Shown here: one piece after another, positions 1 to 8,387 of the stretch
Layout: each line of letters starts with the position of its first letter
How positions within the stretch are numbered: the first letter of the stretch is position 1
NCBI RefSeq assembly: GCF_000382205.1
Contig: NZ_KB907787.1
Location: 1,465,176-1,529,175, forward strand
Direction: 5' to 3'
Source: Dyadobacter beijingensis DSM 21582
GTDB lineage: Bacteria; Bacteroidota; Bacteroidia; Cytophagales; Spirosomataceae
DNA length: 64,000 nucleotides
Notes under the pieces: generated by a model
Database searches by the model: none
Told to the model about the DNA's origin: nothing
What the model saw: the letters and a program-made list of their open reading frames with translations, nothing else
Program-made: the position numbers and the translations under genes

Positions 1-18
1 AGCAGCTGCGTCGATCAT
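1..18 (-). CDS. start of a phage gene cut by the window edge
   Basis: A minus-strand ATG sits at 18-16, about 16 bases beyond the stop of the preceding phage gene, and opens a frame beginning MIDAAA before the window ends. The spacing fits the tightly packed phage operon, so this is probably the next structural gene. Too little is visible to assign a function. Confidence 0.35.
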
Positions 19-33
19 GGTTTAAAGCGGGTT

Positions 34-507
34 TTAACAAAAAATATGATTTGCCGGGATTCCAAGCCGGGCTTTTAGCTCGTAGCCACAGGTAGCGTCG
101 ACCCCGGTTTGATATTGGACAGGCTCCAAAGTGACCGAATCGAAATCCAGATAGTTTTTTCCTGCGAAGCGGTCGTGCTGCAAGCGGTTAACGATCTTGC
201 AGGCGACGGTTTCGGCGTTGCGATAGGCTTGGTCTTCGGAATTGTGCTCGTCGGTATCGCCTTTGAAAAACACGAAAAGGGTCAGCTCGAAAAGCGCGTT
301 TAAAAGCGCGTTGTCGATAATGTTCCCCCGGTATTTGGGGCGCATGACGAAAATGCCCGGATATACGTCTTCGCTCCGGCTGTCGCCGATTATACGATCC
401 ATTCCGTTCGCGTCGGACATCTTTGAGTAGACGATCCCGGAGTCGGCTTTTTGCTCGTCGAGAATCGGGGAAAGGTATTTCCAGAAAATATCGTCAGTTG
501 GCGTCAT
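34..507 (-). CDS. phage structural protein, function unknown (tail-terminator-like size)
   Basis: This is a 157-aa soluble protein with no signal peptide or membrane segment. It overlaps the upstream gene by 14 bases, which argues for translational coupling in one late operon. The sequence has the mixed alpha/beta character and size of phage neck or tail-completion proteins, and it lies downstream of the portal, holin and DUF5675 genes, so a virion role is inferred from position. I recognise no diagnostic motif. The gene uses the same GC-rich, Gly/Asp/Arg-rich codons as its neighbours and looks intact. Confidence 0.7.
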   Translation of the reverse strand: MTPTDDIFWKYLSPILDEQKADSGIVYSKMSDANGMDRIIGDSRSEDVYPGIFVMRPKYRGNIIDNALLNALFELTLFVFFKGDTDEHNSEDQAYRNAETVACKIVNRLQHDRFAGKNYLDFDSVTLEPVQYQTGVDATCGYELKARLGIPANHIFC

Positions 508-1363
508 TGGCTGCTTGGTTACGCTGGTTTTGCTCTTTGATGTCCTTTTTGTGCTCTTCCAGAAATTGGAATACGTCGTGAATATTTGCGGATTTGGTTG
601 CGTTCATACCGCCGAAAATGTGCTTTTCAGAAAGTAGGTGCTGGTTTTTAACCATTGATTGACCGGGATAGTCTTCGGTCGGGGCTGGCCCTGTTGCATC
701 CGAATCGAACAGATCGTAAAAGCTGAAAAACTCTTTCAGCGTGCCCAAAAAGTACATTAGCACGAGGATTTTTTCTTTGATGTAGCCGTCTTTGATCAGA
801 TCCGCCCGGTGCCGCGCAATGTGCTCGTTATACTGCTCGCGGTGGTCGCCGTTCCAGTCCGGATCATCCATGTAGTTCCCCGACCGGCGCGGCCTGCAAA
901 CGGTAGCCACGAGCATATTCAGGCGCTCGTCGCCTTCGACGAGCTGCTTAATGAAAGCCTGCGCGTTTATGTGCGCATTGGTTAGCTCGCCGAAACTCAT
1001 GCTACGGAAGCCTTCCTCGAAAAGTACCCAACGGGTGCCATCGACGTCGAAGCCTTCGGGAAGCGGGCAGACGGTCAGCTCGCCTTGCCACATCCAGCTT
1101 ATCTGACCGAGCACGCCCTGCAATGCCTGCGCGTTTTCTTCGTGCTGCTCTTCGGTGCGGTGCCCGGCGAAGTAGTGGCACATTAGCTTTTTCCACAGGC
1201 CGGGCGGATAACCGAGAATTGTCCGGAGTATTTCCAGATAGGTGCCGCCGCTTTCGGGGTACACGTAAAGCAGGGTCAGCAGCTCCGGCAGCTGTGCCGG
1301 GTTTACTTCCGTCCAATTCTCGGGCAGCTTATAGCACTTGTCGTTTAAAAAAATTTCGGTCAT
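494..1363 (-). CDS. phage protein of unknown function
   Basis: A 289-aa soluble protein. The N-terminal two thirds are rich in Trp, Leu and Glu, and the last 60 residues are Lys/Gln/Asn-rich and probably disordered. The start overlaps the stop of the DUF5675 gene by 4 bases (ATGA), and the end overlaps the next gene by 14 bases. Position in the late operon suggests a tail or tail-assembly role, but no family is recognised. No frameshift or truncation is evident. Confidence 0.7.
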   Translation of the reverse strand: MTEIFLNDKCYKLPENWTEVNPAQLPELLTLLYVYPESGGTYLEILRTILGYPPGLWKKLMCHYFAGHRTEEQHEENAQALQGVLGQISWMWQGELTVCPLPEGFDVDGTRWVLFEEGFRSMSFGELTNAHINAQAFIKQLVEGDERLNMLVATVCRPRRSGNYMDDPDWNGDHREQYNEHIARHRADLIKDGYIKEKILVLMYFLGTLKEFFSFYDLFDSDATGPAPTEDYPGQSMVKNQHLLSEKHIFGGMNATKSANIHDVFQFLEEHKKDIKEQNQRNQAANDAN

Positions 1364-1818
1364 TTGTAATCAGCTTGTACGGTTATCCAGACTTCTTCAC
1401 CGAGCAGAATGGCGGCTGCGATGTCGGTTTGAAGGTCGAGTGATGCATTTCGGCTTTCTGTGACCATGTAGTCGCCGACCTGCTTTTTCCAACTTCTGCC
1501 CGGCAGCAGACAGCCGTCTGTATCCTTTGCCCAATTCCCGGCATGAATCCGGATTCCAGAAAAGCCCGGCACGCCGATCAGGATCGGTAGTTTCTTTTTG
1601 AACCGTGGCGAGTAGGTGATCTCGACCCGGTAGCGGCCTGTCGGAATGGCGGTTTTGCCCATAACTTTTAGCCCTCTGATCGTTGAGAGCGGCATTTTTG
1701 AGCCTAAACCGCGATCAGTGTCTTCGAGCACGAAGCAATTAAAAATCCCGTCGACCGATAAAATCCCCAGGGTACTATCCTTCCCCTGTTGTTGACGTTT
1801 CAGTAGGATCTCCATCAA
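1360..1818 (-). CDS. DUF5675 family phage protein
   Basis: A 152-aa protein that matches the DUF5675 family: an N-terminal beta-rich half with a 'CFVLED' element, and a central IRIHAGN followed by DTDGCLLPG, which carry the conserved His, Asp and Cys. The arrangement resembles L,D-transpeptidase-like folds, and the family is typical of phages and phage-like elements, often beside lysis genes. Here it overlaps the holin gene by 4 bases. A peptidoglycan-directed role is inferred from neighbours and fold resemblance. It could equally be a structural protein. Confidence 0.8.
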   Translation of the reverse strand: MMEILLKRQQQGKDSTLGILSVDGIFNCFVLEDTDRGLGSKMPLSTIRGLKVMGKTAIPTGRYRVEITYSPRFKKKLPILIGVPGFSGIRIHAGNWAKDTDGCLLPGRSWKKQVGDYMVTESRNASLDLQTDIAAAILLGEEVWITVQADYK

Positions 1819-2285
1819 ATCAGATCTTTAAATTCTCCGGATTCGTCGAACTTTTTCAGGCGGGCGAGAATCTTGGTAGAAACCCCCTTCGGGTCGATCT
1901 CGGCGTAATTTTCTAAAATGCTGATCGATTCCCGGACGATCATCGCGCAGTAGAGCACGTTATCAACCCAATCAAAAAGCCCGGTCACTTTCCCGGAAAT
2001 GGGAAAATTCATTAGCACGTGTGCCATGACCAAAAGCGAGCCGTAGGTCAGCAGTTTTTCGAAAAGCCGGGCATAGGCACGCGATTCGAGGTTCTTTTGT
2101 TTCCATGCCCGGTAGGTGCCCGTCACCGTGTCCACGCCGATAATGACAAGCAGGAACATTACAAAAGCCCAATCGTCGAAAAAGTAGGTGTCGGCGACTG
2201 ATTTCAGAACGGCGAGGGCTGCGGAAACCGACAAAAACGTCTTGTCAGAGAATGTTGCGATAAACGCGGTTAGTGTGTGTTTCAT
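1815..2285 (-). CDS. phage holin family protein
   Basis: A 156-aa membrane protein with three or four hydrophobic segments (about residues 15-32, 38-55, 85-100 and 110-125) and a charged C-terminus. The 'GVDTVTGTYRAW' element after the second segment is characteristic of the phage holin family related to toxin-secretion/phage-lysis holins. Holins permeabilise the inner membrane at the end of infection. It is followed by DUF5675 with a 4-base overlap and preceded by two small spanin-like genes, so this is the lysis group of the element. Confidence 0.85.
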   Translation of the reverse strand: MKHTLTAFIATFSDKTFLSVSAALAVLKSVADTYFFDDWAFVMFLLVIIGVDTVTGTYRAWKQKNLESRAYARLFEKLLTYGSLLVMAHVLMNFPISGKVTGLFDWVDNVLYCAMIVRESISILENYAEIDPKGVSTKILARLKKFDESGEFKDLI

Positions 2286-2294
2286 GTGATCTGG

Positions 2295-2645
2295 TTAAAG
2301 TGCTAATCCAGTTAACAGGGCGATACCGGCAGCGACGATAATCCGTTTCCGGGTTCGTCGCCTTTCGGCCTTGATTTGTTGGGCAAAACTTTCACTTTGC
2401 TGCTCACATCGAAAGGACATAATTTGCAGCTGCATCTGCACGGCGTATTTCTCTTGTTGGATCTGCACATTTTCTTTTTGCAAGTTGTAGGCGATGGGTT
2501 TTAGCATCTCGTAGCGGATCAGGCTATCGAGCAAACTTTCTTCGTATTTGCGACTGAACGCTGTCGCGGTATCTTGTGCGCAGGCTATCCCAGCCCGGAG
2601 CACGCATAGCAGCAGTATCGCGGTAAGCCTTCCAGAGTTCTTCAT
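2295..2645 (-). CDS. small exported phage protein, possible spanin component
   Basis: A 116-aa protein with an N-terminal export signal (residues 1-22, ending GIACAQ), a Gln/Glu-rich coiled-coil middle, a run of basic residues and a C-terminal hydrophobic segment (about 100-116). Cys22 could be a lipid attachment site, although Gly at -3 makes the lipobox weak. A lipoprotein N-terminus plus a C-terminal membrane anchor is the plan of unimolecular spanins. Its first 122 bases lie inside the 3' end of the neighbouring small membrane gene in another frame, as in Rz/Rz1 pairs. The spanin role is inferred. Confidence 0.65.
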   Translation of the reverse strand: MKNSGRLTAILLLCVLRAGIACAQDTATAFSRKYEESLLDSLIRYEMLKPIAYNLQKENVQIQQEKYAVQMQLQIMSFRCEQQSESFAQQIKAERRRTRKRIIVAAGIALLTGLAL

Positions 2646-2829
2646 TTTCGGCGCGGATTATTGCGCCCGCCTGCCGGTGCTCCTGCTCTTTTTGGCGGTA
2701 AAAAGCGAGGCTGTCGACGGCTTCGACGGTCGTGGTGGATTTGGTGCCCGGCCAAAATGCCCAGGCGATGGCCGCGCCGACCAAAACGGCCAGCGCGACT
2801 TTGAAAAATGGTGACCGGGTCAACTTCAT
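2524..2829 (-). CDS. small membrane-anchored coiled-coil phage protein (inner-spanin-like)
   Basis: A 101-aa protein with a single N-terminal transmembrane segment (residues 10-26) and a charged, helical, coiled-coil-like remainder. This is the layout of inner-membrane spanins (Rz type). Its start overlaps the stop of the 775-aa gene by 4 bases (ATGA). Its last 122 bases overlap the next gene out of frame. Together with the holin and DUF5675 genes it forms the lysis group. Sequence identity to known spanins is not claimed; the assignment rests on topology, overlap and position. Confidence 0.65.
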   Translation of the reverse strand: MKLTRSPFFKVALAVLVGAAIAWAFWPGTKSTTTVEAVDSLAFYRQKEQEHRQAGAIIRAENEELWKAYRDTAAMRAPGWDSLRTRYRDSVQSQIRRKFAR

Positions 2830-5153
2830 TGAACCTTCGCGTGGATACCACCGCCCGCCACGGTGTTTTTGACGATTTGACCGTTTGGCAGCTCGACCTC
2901 CAAAGTGTGCGGTTTATTGTCCGCGTACCGGTTCATGTAAAACCACGCGGTAGCCCCGTTTTTCGTTTCGGAGAGTACAAAGCCCCGTTTTTCGTAGTAG
3001 GCGTCGATTACCTCGTTTATCGCGGTTTGGTCGGGCGTGATCCAGCTGCCGCCATCGACGCGGAAGCGCAGGTATTGGCGTTGCCCGCCTGCGGTCTTAC
3101 CGAACGTTAGTGCATATAGGCGCTGGCCGAAGTAGCTTAAATCGGTGCTTCCGGTGTAGCCGAAATAGATCTCGCCGTCATGCTTCCAGAGGTGAGAAAA
3201 GCCGCCCTGCGGAGTGGTCGAGCCGGACGGGTACCAGTCGCCGTTCAGGAAACGGTAATCCAGATTTTTCCCGTCGACTTTGGTCGAGCCGCCCCATTCA
3301 CAAAACAGGTTCCCGTAAACCTGCGAAAGAAACCCGTTTGCAATGTGGGTGCCCGGATCGATCGGCGCTTTATCGTTTCTGAAATAGGTGCCGTCATCGT
3401 AGCGGATTTCGTGTTTATTGTTTGGGCGCGTCTCATACTGCCCGAAAAGGAATACTCCGGCATTGTAGCCCAAATGCTTGAAATAGGCGAGCCGGAAGAT
3501 CAGCTCCAAAGGCTGGCGAAGGGTCAGATCCGGAGCGTTCAGGTAGACCGCTTCGACGATCATCGTCGTGCTCGAAAGCGTGCCGCCCGGCGAGTAAACG
3601 GTCTGCGGCAGCTGCTCTGGCGTTCGCCTGAAAATGCCTTTGTAATAGTCAGCGCCCTTATTATGGACTAGCGATTCGCCACCCAGCCAGAAGTAATTAT
3701 GGCAAATTTCGTAAGGGATACCCCGGCTTTTAAAACGCTCGTCGTACCGCTGGCGCAAGCGGGCGTAAAAGTGGCGCCACATATCCGCGTCGTCGCGTTG
3801 CCATGAGACATTTTCTGATGTTTCCCCGATCCAGATTGCGTCGGAAACGTCGGCCTGATCCGCTTTTTGTATTGAGGTTTCCCGGTCTAATGCGCCATTC
3901 GGCCACCATGACTTCGAGGTGCCATCCGGCCAGAGCCCTTCGGCTCCGGTTGGGTGTAGTCCTAAAAACGCCTCTAATCGCGGGACGTCATTGTACGTTT
4001 TTCCGGCATTTTTCAGTTCAACGACCTGTTTATTACCGTCTGCTTCATTCCACGGCAGCGACAGGTGCGGCAGGTGCGTTACACCCTTCGAGAATACTTT
4101 GTCGACGCCCCACGGTTTCCAGCCATTAATCCAAAAGTGCCCGGTGGGGAGCTGCATGTCTTCGGCGATGTCCGCCCATTGAACCTGTTGGCCGCTCGGG
4201 TCGTAGCCCTGCGGCACGTGGTTTAAAAAGCCCGCAGGATCTTGTGCGGTTCGTGCAAAGAAGGTGTGGAACGGGTAGCTGGTGTTATGACTGAAACTCT
4301 CCCCGGCATCCAGCTGGTAGTAGCCGTTATTGCCCTCGTGCCCGGTGCCCCACTGGTTTATCGTGTTCAGATCCTTGCGCAGCTTCATTTTTAGGAAACC
4401 GATCGGATTGTTTCCGGCCAGAACGTAATTTTTGAGCGGCTTGTCCTGTGTGACGATGTCCGATCCGATCAGGTAGCGGTAATTGTACCGATCGCCCCGG
4501 TCGTCGGCTGATAAGTCACTTACGAGTCTAACCCCCGCAGAATCGCGGGCGGTTAGTTTCATGTGTTCGTCCATGCCCTTCGCGATCGTCAGCAGCTGCC
4601 CCGGCGCGGAGACGTCCGGAGCACTACCACCACCGTCGACGGGTGGTTTCGGGTCGGGTTTGGTTGGAGGGATAACCACGTCCCCGGATTGCTTCGGCAC
4701 GGTAAAGCCCAGCGGGCTGGGTTGGGAGCTGCAATTTTTGCCCTCGTAGATCAGGGTGTAATTGCCTGCGGGCAGTGGCTGGTCGAAACGGATCAGCGGC
4801 TGGGCGTTGTTCGGCGAAACGGAACCGGAGCGCAGACTGTTACCGGCCAGATCCTTAATCGACCAGTTGATCTCGAAAACCTTCTCGCCGTGAAATTGGC
4901 CGATCAGGCTACGATCGGTAACGCTGTAAACGCCGTTCAGAGTTGGCCCGGTTTTGCATGGCTCCTTTGCGGGTGTGGTCGGCTCGACCGGGTCAGGATC
5001 TTTCACGCCACCCTGATCTTTCAGCACGCTACGGACATAGTTTTTAACCCATTCTTTGCCGACCAATGTATCGGGTAGGGTAATGGTCAAATTTTGGGCA
5101 CTCGCGCCCACCTGCCACAATGCGAGCAGGGTCAACAAAAACAACCTTTTCAT
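2826..5153 (-). CDS. large secreted phage-encoded protein, function unknown
   Basis: A 775-aa protein with a clear Sec signal peptide (residues 1-19, cleavage after GASA). It continues with a Pro-rich linker (51-65), a small beta-sandwich-like domain containing two Cys (66-155), a second Pro/Gly-rich linker (160-180) and a large Trp/Tyr/Gly-rich domain (180-775). Elements such as 'AIWIGETSENVSW' and 'YEICHNYFWLGGES' resemble a (beta/alpha)8 glycoside-hydrolase style core, but no family is identified. It overlaps the DUF6712 gene upstream and the spanin-like gene downstream by 4 bases each, so it is co-translated with virion and lysis genes. An exported glycan-active or host-surface protein is one reading. 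Confidence 0.75.
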   Translation of the reverse strand: MKRLFLLTLLALWQVGASAQNLTITLPDTLVGKEWVKNYVRSVLKDQGGVKDPDPVEPTTPAKEPCKTGPTLNGVYSVTDRSLIGQFHGEKVFEINWSIKDLAGNSLRSGSVSPNNAQPLIRFDQPLPAGNYTLIYEGKNCSSQPSPLGFTVPKQSGDVVIPPTKPDPKPPVDGGGSAPDVSAPGQLLTIAKGMDEHMKLTARDSAGVRLVSDLSADDRGDRYNYRYLIGSDIVTQDKPLKNYVLAGNNPIGFLKMKLRKDLNTINQWGTGHEGNNGYYQLDAGESFSHNTSYPFHTFFARTAQDPAGFLNHVPQGYDPSGQQVQWADIAEDMQLPTGHFWINGWKPWGVDKVFSKGVTHLPHLSLPWNEADGNKQVVELKNAGKTYNDVPRLEAFLGLHPTGAEGLWPDGTSKSWWPNGALDRETSIQKADQADVSDAIWIGETSENVSWQRDDADMWRHFYARLRQRYDERFKSRGIPYEICHNYFWLGGESLVHNKGADYYKGIFRRTPEQLPQTVYSPGGTLSSTTMIVEAVYLNAPDLTLRQPLELIFRLAYFKHLGYNAGVFLFGQYETRPNNKHEIRYDDGTYFRNDKAPIDPGTHIANGFLSQVYGNLFCEWGGSTKVDGKNLDYRFLNGDWYPSGSTTPQGGFSHLWKHDGEIYFGYTGSTDLSYFGQRLYALTFGKTAGGQRQYLRFRVDGGSWITPDQTAINEVIDAYYEKRGFVLSETKNGATAWFYMNRYADNKPHTLEVELPNGQIVKNTVAGGGIHAKVQ

Positions 5154-6097
5154 AAAAGAACATGCGGTTTGTGTGTGTAGTCTTCGGTTTCATCGCACGA
5201 AGACAAGGCGATTTTACTTTCGTAGTATTCGGGGAAAATGGTCGGGCTGGCGACTTCTTCCATGAATTCGGTGAGCTGCGACAGGTAGAGCTGCGCGTCT
5301 TGCCAGAGCTGCCGACGTTGCGCCTGTCGGTAGGATTTTTCGCCGATGTCTTCTTCACGGATTCCGTCCTTCTTCCGGATCTGCCGGACGCCTTCGTTAT
5401 CGACCAAAAGCGGCAGGTAGGGGTATGCCTCGTGAAGGGTCAGGAATGCGGCCGCGAAACGGATCTTTTCAATCAGTTCGCGCTCGATCTCGGTTAGCTC
5501 GACTTCGGCATCCTGCCAGCGGGTTTTCAGGGCACGGAATACCGGGCGGGTGATCAGCGGGGCGATGTATTCATTTTCTGCCCGGTTCACAAACTTGATC
5601 AGATCCGCAAAGAACCGGCTGTTTCTGCCCACCAGCGGGGCATAGTGTCCCAGCTCGGTCGCGCTCCGGAGAAACAGCCGGTTCCGTTCGCGGTACGCTT
5701 GCGAGCTTGTCCATGCCTGCGGCATTTCTTCTTCAAGGGTTTCCCAGAAAAATTCCTGAAACAAATCGATCATGGCGACGTTCGCCTCGCGGGTGTCGAC
5801 GTACTCCCATTTTGTAATAGCGACAGTATTGGCAGGCGAGTTTTTCGCCATGCCTAAATCGCCGACGCGGATCTTTAAATGCGGGACGGCCTTGTCGTAA
5901 GCCGCCCAAACGATACACCCTTCGGCGCTCTCCAAAAGGTCGGCAGATAGCCCCGGCAGGGCTGCGAACAATTCCGCGCCGATCGCCTTGCGAAAGTCGC
6001 GCGTGGCGACTTTCACGAAGGGCAGGACGGTGTCCATTTTTAGGCTGGTTTGGACGCCGCCAATGTGTTTTTTTAGTGTGTTTAGTGTGATTTCCAT
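5150..6097 (-). CDS. DUF6712 family phage protein
   Basis: A 315-aa, largely helical soluble protein resembling the DUF6712 family found downstream of portal genes in Bacteroidota prophages. It begins 2 bases after the portal stop and overlaps the next gene by 4 bases. Long helices with acidic stretches around residues 200-230 and 250-300 are visible. The pairing with a portal gene suggests a head-tail connector or adaptor role, which is an inference. The gene is intact. Confidence 0.75.
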   Translation of the reverse strand: MEITLNTLKKHIGGVQTSLKMDTVLPFVKVATRDFRKAIGAELFAALPGLSADLLESAEGCIVWAAYDKAVPHLKIRVGDLGMAKNSPANTVAITKWEYVDTREANVAMIDLFQEFFWETLEEEMPQAWTSSQAYRERNRLFLRSATELGHYAPLVGRNSRFFADLIKFVNRAENEYIAPLITRPVFRALKTRWQDAEVELTEIERELIEKIRFAAAFLTLHEAYPYLPLLVDNEGVRQIRKKDGIREEDIGEKSYRQAQRRQLWQDAQLYLSQLTEFMEEVASPTIFPEYYESKIALSSCDETEDYTHKPHVLL

Positions 6098-6098
6098 T

Positions 6099-7406
6099 TT
6101 ATTGGCCAGTGTTTAAACTTGCTTGTTTGCCGTTCGGGTCGACGTCGAGCGTGGTCAGCTGCACACCTTTTACGGCTGCTACTACATCCTTATAGCCCAT
6201 GAATTTTAGGTGCTGGTTGATCGGTTTTAGCGTCAGGTAGCGGTGGATCGGCGTTCGGTATTCGCTCTGGAAATCGGCCATTACGCGGATCTGGGAACCG
6301 GAGTCATTACCCTTGCCCGGATTCACCCCCGCGAGCGTCGGCAGGATACCGACCGAGTTCGCAATGCTCTGGTGCGCGGTCTGCCAGACTTTGTCGTAAG
6401 CATCGTCGGACATTTCGTTTTTGAGTGGCACCACGTCGACGTTATCGAGCATTTTCCCGTCCGTTCCACGCAGGTACTTAATGAGCATTGACTTATTGAC
6501 ATTGTCAGTACCGGCGAGCCATTTGGAAAGGTTGTCGGAGAAATCGCCCCACCGTTTCTTTGTGTCTTTGGCTTCGACGCTCCGACCGCCCTGGCTATCG
6601 AAATAGTCCTGCGGCATCCTGATCAGATATTTGATATTGTAGCCGTTCAGAATCCCGTTTTTGTGGAATGCCATAATCAGGTTTGCCAGCTCGATCGCGT
6701 CCTGTGCGCACCACCACGAAGCGAAGGCATAGTGCGGTTGCCCGGCGATATTCTCCTTCGCGTGGCTGATCGTCACCGTCCGCGCTTTGTTGTATTCCCA
6801 ATCGAGCCGATTAAATGCCTTGATCCGGTCGGTATCGCTCGAAATGAAGCTCGGAAAGTGGCCGAAATAGGGGTTTACGTGGTACTCTCCGGATCTCCCG
6901 GCCATCGCCCCGATCCGGGTCGAAAAGCTATCCGAAACCGATAGTTTGAACCAGTTGTCGCGCGGGTCGAATTCCCACCGGGTGAAGACGTTCGCGGTGT
7001 CGACGCGCTGGTTTATCGCGGAAATGAAATAGTCCTGCAATTCGGTCGCCTCGCTCCACTCGTCGAGCAGGGCGTCGGTGTAGGGGACTAGTTGCGGCTG
7101 GCCTTTTGCGTCGACCGAGCGTTTGAAAAAGCCGACACCGCTGCCGTAGATCATATCGCGAAGCGATTCGAGCAGCGGGCGCACCATTGTATTGCGGGTG
7201 ATCAGTTTGCGCATGAGGTTCGGCTGGTTGTCGCCGAAGCCCCAGCGGACGTGGTCGAGTAAATCGAGCTGCGGCCAATACGAGCCGCCGAAGCTCGTGT
7301 CGATACCCGCGCCCCCGCCGTATGACGGGCCACCCGTCATTTGCAGCAGGGACGCGCTGGAAGTGCCCTGATTCATCAGGTACAGATTAGATCCGAGTTG
7401 TAGCAT
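6099..7406 (-). CDS. phage portal-like protein
   Basis: A 435-aa protein with portal features: 'NLMRKLITRNTMVRPLL' near the N-terminus, then 'LRDMIYGSGVGFF', a central segment with 'AIELANLIMAFHKNGI', and a C-terminal 'NSVGILPTLAGVNPGKGND' followed by a helical stem-like stretch. This is how portal proteins look in Bacteroidota prophages, where they form the dodecameric DNA gateway of the capsid. The first 20 bases overlap the preceding small gene. No terminase gene lies directly upstream, which is unusual. Confidence 0.75.
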   Translation of the reverse strand: MLQLGSNLYLMNQGTSSASLLQMTGGPSYGGGAGIDTSFGGSYWPQLDLLDHVRWGFGDNQPNLMRKLITRNTMVRPLLESLRDMIYGSGVGFFKRSVDAKGQPQLVPYTDALLDEWSEATELQDYFISAINQRVDTANVFTRWEFDPRDNWFKLSVSDSFSTRIGAMAGRSGEYHVNPYFGHFPSFISSDTDRIKAFNRLDWEYNKARTVTISHAKENIAGQPHYAFASWWCAQDAIELANLIMAFHKNGILNGYNIKYLIRMPQDYFDSQGGRSVEAKDTKKRWGDFSDNLSKWLAGTDNVNKSMLIKYLRGTDGKMLDNVDVVPLKNEMSDDAYDKVWQTAHQSIANSVGILPTLAGVNPGKGNDSGSQIRVMADFQSEYRTPIHRYLTLKPINQHLKFMGYKDVVAAVKGVQLTTLDVDPNGKQASLNTGQ

Positions 7407-7719
7407 ATTCTCCGTTAGTGTGGTCTATGATGTGACCGTCTACCTCGATGAGTAGATCGATCTTTATTCTGAAATGCTTTTTTGAATCGCTGGGCTCGTC
7501 GTGGTTGACGAAAAGGAATTCATGCGCCTCTTTGAGGTCGCCTTTGAATTTGGACGCGCCCGGCAGGTGCCGGAAACTTTTTGACACACGGGCTTTGTAG
7601 CCGATCGTATGGTCGAGCTTGCGGTATTTTACCGAATGAATGGAGGGCTGGCCGCGCGAGTCGTCGGCGCGGAGCCATGCCATTGCTACTTTGCGTTTGA
7701 TTACTTGTTTAACTGCCAC
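7387..7719 (-). CDS. small phage protein upstream of the portal gene
   Basis: A 110-aa basic, beta-rich protein with no signal peptide. It overlaps the portal gene by 20 bases, so it heads the late operon as visible here. A promoter for the structural genes may lie in the 66 bases upstream, between this start and the toxin-antitoxin terminator, but I see no convincing box. Function is unknown; a minor head protein is possible from position. Confidence 0.65.
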   Translation of the reverse strand: MAVKQVIKRKVAMAWLRADDSRGQPSIHSVKYRKLDHTIGYKARVSKSFRHLPGASKFKGDLKEAHEFLFVNHDEPSDSKKHFRIKIDLLIEVDGHIIDHTNGEYATTRI

Positions 7720-7784
7720 GTGCTTTTCTTTTCTGCGAAGTTGCAGCGAAGCGGGGCGCCAGGGAAGGACGGGATTTAAACAAA

Positions 7785-7806
7785 AAGGCCGCCTTATGGC
7801 GGCCTT
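7785..7806 (-). terminator. intrinsic terminator of the toxin-antitoxin cassette
   Basis: A 9-bp perfect stem (AAGGCCGCC / GGCGGCCTT) with a TTAT loop. On the minus strand it is followed by TTTTTG, so it terminates the toxin gene transcript and separates it from the structural operon. Confidence 0.85.
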
Positions 7807-7835
7807 CTGTAATTTGTAGATAAGGTGTAGAGTTG

Positions 7836-8387
7836 TTAGTCGTGCTTGACGCCCTCTTGAAGTAGTGCAATAAGATTCTCTTCGTCGTCGACTTGCTTTT
7901 GAATGGTCGACATTAGCATAAACATCCTTCCACTACCTGGGATGTCAATGAATTCCTTTCGACGGTAAAACTCTCGGGCTTCTTCATCGAGCGGATCGAC
8001 AACGACCGCGAGAGAGCCTACAGAATCGGCATTAGCCAGCGCTTTTTTCAATGCGTGAAACAAAAGTGCCGATCCTCGCCCGTTACCTTGTAACGTATTG
8101 TCAATGCCGAGCCTGCCTAGTAGGGTTGCCGGAAATTCGGTATATGCCTTCGGAAGTTTTGACAGAAGATTTTCTGGCATCCCATCCCTCGGAATAGATG
8201 CGGAAGACAAAGTATAGTAGCCTTTGACTTCGTCTTCTGCGTTCGTTAATACGTAGCAGGCCGATAATAAGCGCCTTACATCTTGGCTAGCCTGCTTCTT
8301 GATGTAATTGTTTAATGGGTCTTTCCCGCAATCAAAGTTCTCTCTCTTACATGAACTGGTTAATAAACTAATTTTCAGTTTCATCAA
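7836..8387 (-). CDS. GNAT-family toxin (TacT/AtaT type)
   Basis: A 183-aa GNAT acetyltransferase. The N-terminus ('FDCGKDPLNNYIKKQA') is typical of toxin GNATs that pair with DUF1778 antitoxins. The acetyl-CoA-binding stretch 'LGRLGIDNTLQGNGRGSALL' (residues about 90-109) has the expected Q/RxxGxG/A pattern, and a C-terminal 'REFYRRKEF' carries the usual Tyr. Known relatives acetylate the aminoacyl group of charged tRNA and stop translation. It overlaps the antitoxin gene by 20 bases. The local sequence is more AT-rich than the flanking phage genes, consistent with a separate cassette. Confidence 0.88.
   Translation of the reverse strand: MMKLKISLLTSSCKRENFDCGKDPLNNYIKKQASQDVRRLLSACYVLTNAEDEVKGYYTLSSASIPRDGMPENLLSKLPKAYTEFPATLLGRLGIDNTLQGNGRGSALLFHALKKALANADSVGSLAVVVDPLDEEAREFYRRKEFIDIPGSGRMFMLMSTIQKQVDDEENLIALLQEGVKHD

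Noticed and set aside
2642-2851. 69-aa minus-strand frame whose stop meets the 116-aa gene start
   Set aside because: Although the ATGA junction is attractive, it is Arg/Gly-rich and is the shadow of the clearly membrane-anchored 101-aa gene.
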